The notes beneath the pieces are model-generated. The model was not told the origin of the DNA. It did no database searches and saw only the letters and a list, made by a program, of their open reading frames with translations. A DNA stretch of 64,000 bases, from assembly GCA_037367405.1 (NCBI GenBank), contig JAZKJV010003124.1, positions 62,001 through 126,000 of the forward strand, given 5' to 3'. Below are positions 56,676-64,000 of the stretch, in pieces. Every line of letters begins with the position of its first letter. The first letter of the stretch is position 1. Position numbers and translations under genes: made by a program. Source of the stretch: Ottelia alismoides. Lineage: Eukaryota; Streptophyta; Magnoliopsida; Alismatales; Hydrocharitaceae.

Positions 56676-57934
56676 GTTTAGTTATATTTCTCTTAAATCT
56701 TGCAAAACCTGACTAAAGCGAGAAAAGATACCATAAAATGTAGAAGCCAGTGTCATAAAAGCCGGTACTGGGTAGATGTTCTTGTCAAAAGAAAAGGTCC
56801 CTTATACAGGATTTCAAGAGTTGGAAAGCATGATGTTTAAAGAACTCTGGATTTGCATTTAAGATGTGGAAATCACAGTAACTATCTGCTCAAGTCAAGA
56901 ATCAAGTACAGAATTTATGCTTCCATTCCTAAAATCAGAATGCAGTAGCTTCAGGAACAGTTCACATATTTTAGCAGATACTAAATTACTACTTCAGATC
57001 ACATGTCATGCAGGAAAAAATAACAAGAATTGTGTGATGCCAAGAAAAGTACTGTGAGCAATAAACATCAAAAAACAAAACTTCAGTTTCTTGATGATGA
57101 TGATACCGTGAGAAAAACAAAGGCCTTGGTGTCTCCCATCCCATATACAGGATTTCAAGAGTTGGAAAGCACAATGTTTAAAGAACTCTGGATTTGCACT
57201 TAAAATCTGGAAATCACATTAACTATCTGCTCAAATCAAGAATCAAGTGTAAAGTTATGCTTACATTCCTAAAATCAGAACGCTGTAGCTTCTGGAAACA
57301 CTTCATATGATTTACCAGATAATGAACTAGTACTTGTGATCACATGCCACACAGGAAGAAATAATGAGAATTATGCGATGCCAAGAAAAATAGTGTAAGC
57401 AACAAACATCAATCAAAAAGTTCACAGTTTCTTGATAAAGACACCATGAGAAAAACAAAGGCATCGATGTCCTGCACGTTTTCGCACAACATAACCAAAG
57501 CCATGCCAACAACATGGTTTATAACCTAAAATTAGGGTCGTTTTGTGCAATCACAATGACGGCTAAACAAGTACATAGTTCTGCAATTCAACCAGTAAAA
57601 TTGTGCACATTTCCATTTCTCACACCATACCCGCACTAAACTCTCTTGTGTTACAAGTAAATATATGAAAATAGGGTTGTGAAAGATCCAGCATGGTGTT
57701 CCAGAAGTAGATAGAATGACGATTCCAAATCTATGTGTGGTTTTAGCTTGATCATAAAAGACTGACCAGGCTGGAGGGAACAGAAAAAGCCATCCCTTGT
57801 TGAATTATCAACATCAATGAGGTCATGGTTGGTTAGTTTTATACAAGAATCGAGGAAGACTGAACAAGTGTAAAAGTAAAAAATTAAGCATGGACCTGCT
57901 TATTTGAACCAAACTCCCAAAAGTAGATCGTGAT
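56676..57934. other. Intergenic DNA containing a two-copy tandem duplication
   Basis: 56803-57143 and 57144-57480 are diverged tandem copies of a 341-bp unit, both starting TATACAGGATTTCAAGAGTT and containing GAACTCTGGATTTGCA and GAGAAAAACAAAGGC. No coding capacity conserved between the copies. Confidence 0.75.
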
Positions 57935-60471
57935 TGTTTAGATATTAGTTACCTTTTATCCTTTTTATTTACTCTCTTTAGTTTATGTTTACATTATATA
58001 ATTTGCCTAACAAGTTCCTCCTCAATAGAAGAACCCTAGCACCTCATAAATAAGCAACTCATAATTTTCTCTCCACATGGCATCAGAGCGATGGTCTTAA
58101 ACCGGAGTTCACGTACACCATGCCCTAACCCCACTTGTCGCCCATCCTCCGTCTCTCTCCTCTGCGCGTCGCCGACTTGGTGCCTCTCTACGGAATACCA
58201 CCCAAGGCCACAACGGAACCGCAGGTGGCTGCATCACCGTCGCTAGCCCCATTCGAGGGGACTTGCATTGCGGCCAAGTCCAACTAGCACTTCCCAGTGG
58301 TCCCGGTTGGCTGCTGCAGCCTGCAACGCCGCACAGCACCTCCCCCCCTCCGAGCCCCGTAACCATCGCCCAGGCAGCCTCGGCGATGGACAGTCCTCCG
58401 CCAGGCCCCCTAGGGCCTTTCTAATCCTCTCTGGCACCGCTCAGATCTACTGTACGGTCTGATTTTTATTGGAAAATATGATTTCATACCAATAAGTAAC
58501 ATTTTCCATCCTTAGAGCAGATCGAGGATGGATGAGGATTGTTGTATGAGTCCACACGTCCAACCAATCCTTTATATGATCGTGTAGACACGCTTGGATC
58601 GGTTTACTACCCCAGTCAAGTTCCTTTTAGGACTCTTTCTTTGTAATGTCAGAGAACAAGGGTGGCATCTTCTCTTCGTCCGGTGTCTTCAAGCTCCAAT
58701 CATAAAGATGGATGGGATCAATTATGAGTTGCGGTCCGTGCAGTTCTCGACTCTCATGCATAACAAGGAGCACATTCTAACATAGTCAGAGCTGACGGAT
58801 ATGACTGGGGAGACTGCTTCGTGGAAGCAAGATAGCGCATACTTGCGCATTTGGCTCTCAAGTACTCTTACCACAGAGATAGCTAATAAAATTTTGAACC
58901 AGCCCATCGCACTGGCGATGTGGGATATCATGACAACCACATATAACCAAGCAAAGAATGAAGCCAAGATTCTTCGGTTACAGTTCGATATCTATGTGAC
59001 CAAGCATAATGGTCGTCCTTTGCATACTTTTTATATTCTTTGCTTCGTGGAATGTTCAAGAAGCTTTACAGCTTCATGCACATTACCACATCTACTGAGT
59101 AGCGGATAATTTACAGGAACTCTACGATGGTTGGAGTTTTCTTGGATACTCTTGATCCTGAATATGGGGCGGCAAGCACATAGCTTCTTACAGATGCAGC
59201 TATACCTCTCGTGAAAGAAGTGTATAGTCGCCTCAGCAGGATTACTATCCCACCTCTGACCACCATACAGACCTCCTCGGCAATGGTCGCATCTTGCAAC
59301 AATTGAGGCTCTACTCAGTTCATAGGGCATGGTCCCCATGGCAGAGGAGGCGGATGTCAGTGCGGTCCTTGCACCTATTGTCATCGTTTGGGTCATTCTG
59401 AGGATACATGCTATCAAAAGCATTGATCCCCGCATCTACTTGTGGCTGAGCAGATTGAGCCTCCAAGCATTTCGGCTCCTCATATAGATTCGTGTCTTGA
59501 TGACATTGTCTCCCATCTAAGTAAAAATAATGACTCATGCTACCGGCATCACTACAGGTCCCTAGATGTTGCAGCCTCTACCAGTGCTTCTTCAAGATCT
59601 TCAGGTATATCCCTATGATTTTATCAGTTGTAGCACGACTGATATGACATAGTAGATCATGAACTCTGGTGCTCCCTACTATCTGTGTGAAGACAACACA
59701 GTTCAGTTTATAATATTTATACCTCATAGTAGATAGGCCTTCATTGCAAATGTGGACCTTCACCCATTATAGCACACGGGGAGATTCATTTGGCGCCATC
59801 CATGTGCTTGCAGAATATATTATGTGCACTTGATTTTCAGGCGAACTTACTCTCTATTAGTCATATCACTAAATATCTGAATTTTCGTGTCATTTGTTAC
59901 CTCTCTTCTCTTGTAATTCAGGACATACTCATGGGGAAGGTGATTGGTCCAATTGCTTCGATCCAATTCGACAGAAATATTATGTTTGTGTCAATATCAC
60001 CTTCTTTGAGTCTGCTATATATTTCTCTCCTACAGGTGATATGTTGACTCAGTCTGACGCTAGAGAGGAGGTATATGTACCTCCTCCAATGGCACCACCA
60101 CTTTCAGTATCTACACCACTTCCGCCACCACCACATGTTCATATGGCTACCCTTAAACCACCAACAAGTAATGTTCGCATTTCTTTGCATTTAGAGCATT
60201 GTTACAACTCCTACATATGGGATGGAAGTGGCTACATCTATTGTCGGATGCAAGTGGGTTTCACGGTGAAGCACCAAGCAGATAGCAGCGTGCATCCTAC
60301 AAGTTAAGGCTTGTGGCTCGTAGTTTCACCCAGACGTATGGGGTGGCTTATCAGTATACTTCTCTCCAGTGGCTCGGCATTCTACACTACGGATCATTCT
60401 CTCTATTGCAATGACACGAGAATGACCCTATATCAGCTTGATGTAAAGAACATGTTTCTCTATGGTGACTT
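57935..60471 (+). mobile_element. Copia (Ale-type) element, 5' part, interrupted
   Basis: A 143-bp 5' LTR (TGTTTAGATATTAG to CTCCACA, 57935-58077) is followed directly by TGGCATCAGAGC (58078-58089), an initiator tRNA-Met primer-binding site with one mismatch. A gag relic, zinc knuckle, protease start and the start of reverse transcriptase follow; the integrase core is missing. The element ends at 60471, where a minus-strand Copia inserted after the LYGDF codons of reverse transcriptase. Confidence 0.85.
58594..60471 (+). pseudogene. Copia gag-pol relic
   Basis: gag: KMDGINYELRSVQFSTLM (58705 onwards) and SWKQDSAYLRIWLSSTLTTE with LNQPIALAMWDIMTTTYNQA (58822-58950), the usual Copia gag region. 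An intact CCHC knuckle CTYCHRFGHSEDTC spans 59370-59411. Protease reads MNSGAPYYLCED near 59650, so the catalytic Asp of DSG is Asn (a G-to-A change). 59925 onwards gives GEGDWSNCFDPIRQKYYVC and FESAIYFSPTGD, from the C-terminal part of integrase, so the integrase core is deleted. Reverse transcriptase starts at about 60240 (CRMQVGFTVKHQAD) and breaks at LDVKNMFLYGDF. Many stops and frameshifts; non-functional. Confidence 0.8.
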
Positions 60472-63400
60472 TGTTGAGAGAGAAATGAGAGATGATCATT
60501 CCATAGAATCCTAGACTCTCTTACATAGGAGAGAGAGGCCTATGGGTAAATTACACAAGATAGACATTAAAAAAAACAATGAGAAACAACTACTCAGAAT
60601 ACACGGAAATATCTCTACACTCCCCCTCAAGATGGATCATAGATGTCAATCATGCTCAGCTTGGAAGAGCACTTCTGAAACGATCCTCTGAGTAATGCTT
60701 TGGTAAAGATATTTGTCGTTTGCTCTCATGTGCTGACATGGAAGGTGGAAATTAAACCTTTCTGAATCATGTCTCTAGTATAATGGCAGTCTACCTCAAT
60801 GTGCTTCGTCCTTTCATGGAATGCAGGATTGTTTGCAATGAACAGGGCAGCCTGATTATCACATTGTAACTGCATGCGAAGAGGTACATTTATATATAAG
60901 TCTGTTAGAACTGCTCAAGCCCACGTCGTTTCTATACCGGCTTGTGCCATAGCTCTATATTCAGACTATGCACTCGATCTAGTCGCCACCGTTTGTTTCT
61001 TACTTTTCCAAGAAACAAGAGAACTGCCAACAAATATTGCATAGCCAAATGTAGACTTCCTGTCCTTAGGACACCCTGCATAGTCAGCATCAGCACATGC
61101 AGAAACAGAAAGAGTCGCTCCTTCCTTGAATAATAGACCTGCACCTGGAGAAGACTTTGGATACTGAAGTATCATGTATATAGCGTCCATATGTACCTGT
61201 CGAGGTTGCTCCATGAACTGGCTCACCTGACTCACTGCAAATGCAATGTCAAGTCTATTGATAGTAACATATAGGAGCTTCCACACCATCTCTCTGCATC
61301 TTCTCTTGTCAACCTCTTCTGTATCATCATCATATAGTTTCATACTAGGATCTATAGGCGTCGTAGATGGTCGACAGCCAATCATGCATGTCTCAATAAG
61401 CATGTTTGTAACATACTTCCTTTGAATCATCACAAGACCCTGTGCATTCCTAGCAAATTCTAACCCAAGGAAGTACCTTACGGTGCCCAAATCCTTCGTA
61501 ACAAACTGACGACCCAGAAATTTGTTTGCCATTTTATCCCCTGCGCATCATTCCCTGTAACAACAATATCATCCACATAAACCATGATGACAACTGTACC
61601 TCTGGGAGTCTTCTGCACAAACAGAGAATGATCTGCATTTGATCTCTAGAACCCATGCTTTTCCACCAAGTCCGAGAGCTTTTGAAACTAAGCCCTTGGA
61701 CTTTGCTTAAGGCTATATATTGCTTTATGGAGTATACAAACATGCAGACACTCCCCCTCAGCAGCAAACCCTGGAGGTTGCTGCATGTAGACTTCCTCCT
61801 GCGGATCTCCATACAAGAATGCATTTTTAACATATAACTGAAACAAGGCCCAATCACGTACCACGGCAACAGAAAGAAGGATCCCTAAAGTGGAATGGCA
61901 TGCAACGGGAGAGAATGTGTCCATATAATCCACACCGTAAGTCTGAGTAAATCCACGAGCCACTAATCTTGCCTTGTAGCGATCAAGGCTCTCATCTGCA
62001 TGGTATTTAACAGTAAACACCCACTTGCAACTAACAACAGAGGCTCCAGGAGGAGCAGGCACCAAACTCCATGTACCACGTGATCGCAAGGCAGTCATCT
62101 CTTCTTCCATAGCTAGATGCCAGTGGCTACCCTTCACGGCCTCCTGGTAATTCCGTGGAATAGCCACGGCAGATAAAGCAATTGCAAATCTCTAGAAATC
62201 CCTGTCAGACGATGAATAGATACTTGAGACGCAAGGGGGTAAGAAGCACAAGTACGCTTTTGCTTCCATAATGCAATGGCACATCCAAATCATCGGTAGC
62301 ATCGGTCATGAGTGGAGTAGTCTCCTGCAAGTGCACAGATGTATCTCCAAACCCATCATTAGAAATCATGTTATAAGAACAAACCTAAGGCGTGTTGATG
62401 GCGTGCGATGTCCATGAGCAGAGCCAGGTCGACAGGTATAGAATTTTGGTAATGTTGGAACAATGTAGGACTGGGTAGAAGGCGGTGGTGGTGGTGGTGG
62501 TGGTGGTGTAGCAGGCACGGGCTGAGGTGAATACAAAGATGTAGGAGGAGGTGGCATGTACACCTCATCATCAGACTCGGATGCCACCAACCTATCTCCT
62601 ATAGGGGAGAAAAACATGACGGATTCAAAGGTTACATCAGCATTGATGTTATATTTTTTGTGCACAGGATCATAACACGACATCCCTTCTGGGTCCTGGA
62701 GTACCCATCAAATACACATTTGACAGCCCTAGGAGAGAGTTTGTCAAGACCTGGAGTTAATTCGTGAACGAATGCAACCGAATCAAAGATATAAGGAATA
62801 AGTGAGAATAATTCCTTGTCAGGAAAAACAATGGAGAAAGGAGTTTTCTCATCCAAAACAGACGAAGGCATGCGATTCACCAGGTAACATGTCGTAAGGA
62901 CAGCATCACCCCAAAACGAATGTGGGGCTCGACTCTGAATAAGAAGTGTCCGATGATATCAAGTAAATGGCGATGCTTTCGCTCTGCAACTCCATTTTGT
63001 TGAGAAGTGTAAGGACATGTGGTTTAATGAATAATGTACGGGAAGAAAAGAACTAAGATAGAGTGCATGTACACAATTCCAAAGCATTATCTATTCTCAC
63101 ATATTTCACAGAAGAAGAGTAAACATTTTTCACTTCATTGATAAAGACTTTGATCATATCTCCTGCTTCAGATTTATTTTTCAATAAGAAAACCCATGAC
63201 AAACGAGAATGATCATCAACATCAACAAGATAAAACATGTGTCCTTGATGATCAGGAACACGACTCGGACCCCAAATGTCAACATGGAATAATTCGAAAG
63301 GGGAGCTAATGCTCCGACTCTGACGACTTAGGAAAGTTGATTTATGATGTTGACATGCTTCACACTGGAAGAACCCTGGTGAGATCTACGGCAAGATATG

Positions 63401-64000
63401 ACACATTTTCTAGAGTGGAAGAAGACCAAAATGAAGATGCCAAGTAAAGGGAGAGACTAGTCCAGATGAGATAGAAGACACACCTGCATAAGGAGACTGG
63501 ACCATGCGATAAAGGCCATCCTGCTCCCGACCACAGCCAATCACCCAGCCCGTAAGAATGTCCTGAAAAACAAGAGACGATGGGTCAAATATAGCTCAAC
63601 AATGCAAATCCTTTGTAATCTGACTGATAGATAACAAATTCATAGAAAAATCAGGGGCATGTAAGACGTTCTGCAGACGCATTGAAGGTGTCAAAGTAAT
63701 CTCCCCCTGTCCTGTAATTGGGGAATGAGTCCCATCGGTTATCACCACAGTTCTTCCTGGGGCAATCTGTTTGTATACTGTAAGCTGGCCTCGGTCTCCA
63801 CATAAATGATGCGTTTCCCCAGAATCTAAAATTCAATCTGTAATTGTCGATCCATAATAGGATGTAAAGACATAAGTACTACATGAGGTATTGGCCGTAG
63901 TAGAGGTACTGGCGGAGGCTGAAGCAGCGACATCTGAATGACCTCCTGAAGATGATGAAGAAGCAGGCATGATATCTCACAGTCTGGCCACGAAGTCATC
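60472..64000 (-). mobile_element. Copia (Ale-type) element, 3' part, running off the window
   Basis: Read on the minus strand: protease, integrase, reverse transcriptase, RNase H, polypurine tract TTGAGGGGGA (60620-60630), then a 148-bp 3' LTR (60472-60619, TGTAGAGATATTTCC to CTCTCAACA). It inserted into the plus-strand Copia at 60471/60472. Its 5' LTR and gag lie beyond base 64000. Confidence 0.85.
60627..63880 (-). pseudogene. Copia pol relic: protease, integrase, reverse transcriptase, RNase H
   Basis: In minus-strand order: protease ILDSGETHHLCGDRGQL with the DSG triad intact (about 63800); integrase zinc end CEACQHHKSTF, HVDIWGPSRVPDHQGH and VDDHSRLSWVFLL (about 63390-63100), with the second catalytic Asp in VRIDNALE; integrase C-terminus (62880-62632) and a Pro-rich linker; reverse transcriptase [20 protein letters not shown] (about 62160), [17 protein letters not shown] and VYVDDIVVTGNDA (about 61575, active-site YVDD intact); RNase H ADADYAGCPKDRKSTFGYA to SKLSMIDIYDPS and stop 60627-60629. 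Frameshifts and stops separate these blocks, but 60966-61532 remains a 188-codon open frame, so decay is younger than in the other two Copia copies. Confidence 0.85.

Overview
The window looks like nuclear DNA of a flowering plant. It contains mudrA and plant-mobile-domain remnants, three Copia fragments that look like one Ale-type family, a large Athila-like Ty3 element, hAT and foldback elements, and one intact plant-specific DUF868 gene. That gene is intron-free and very GC-rich in an AT-rich background, which suggests a monocot, but this is inference and I cannot name the species. No organelle, bacterial or viral genes, rRNA or convincing tRNA genes were seen. Almost all of the sequence is nested, decaying transposable elements.

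Layout. 1-1257: 3' end of a Copia element (+). 2815-2903: a candidate exon. 3464-4357: the DUF868 gene (-). 4862-6190: a foldback element split by a long-TIR, Mutator-type non-autonomous element (5011-6113). 6644-18600: an LTR retrotransposon with 3.3-3.4 kb LTRs and an AGCAG target duplication, carrying only a gag/protease relic; it sits inside a degenerate palindromic element whose halves flank it. 20524-21830: another long-TIR element. 23019-23696: a hAT element with an 8-bp target duplication and a tRNA-like segment. 26085-27387: a long-TIR Mutator-type element with a perfect 9-bp duplication. 28.4-35.7 kb: AT-rich, with one MITE. 35.77-36.1 kb: a Copia RNase H relic.

38.59-41.84 kb holds seven roughly 385-bp palindromic elements lying almost head to tail in TA/TG microsatellite DNA. 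44206-52162 is an old autonomous Mutator-like element (MULE) with a mudrA transposase relic and a downstream plant-mobile-domain relic. Four later insertions sit in it, or five if a TIR MITE and three other nested pieces are counted separately: a MITE in its left TIR, a hAT element in its 5' leader, and a non-autonomous Mutator-type element near its right end. An empty copy of its target site survives at 52974-52982. 53-57.9 kb is mostly anonymous, with MITEs, a 341-bp tandem duplication and weak exon candidates. 57935-60471 is the 5' part of a Copia element (+), interrupted by a second Copia element on the minus strand (60472 to beyond 64000).

The only gene I regard as probably functional is the DUF868 gene. 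Element boundaries with target-site duplications are the most secure calls; superfamily names for the foldback elements and all unidentified exons are tentative.
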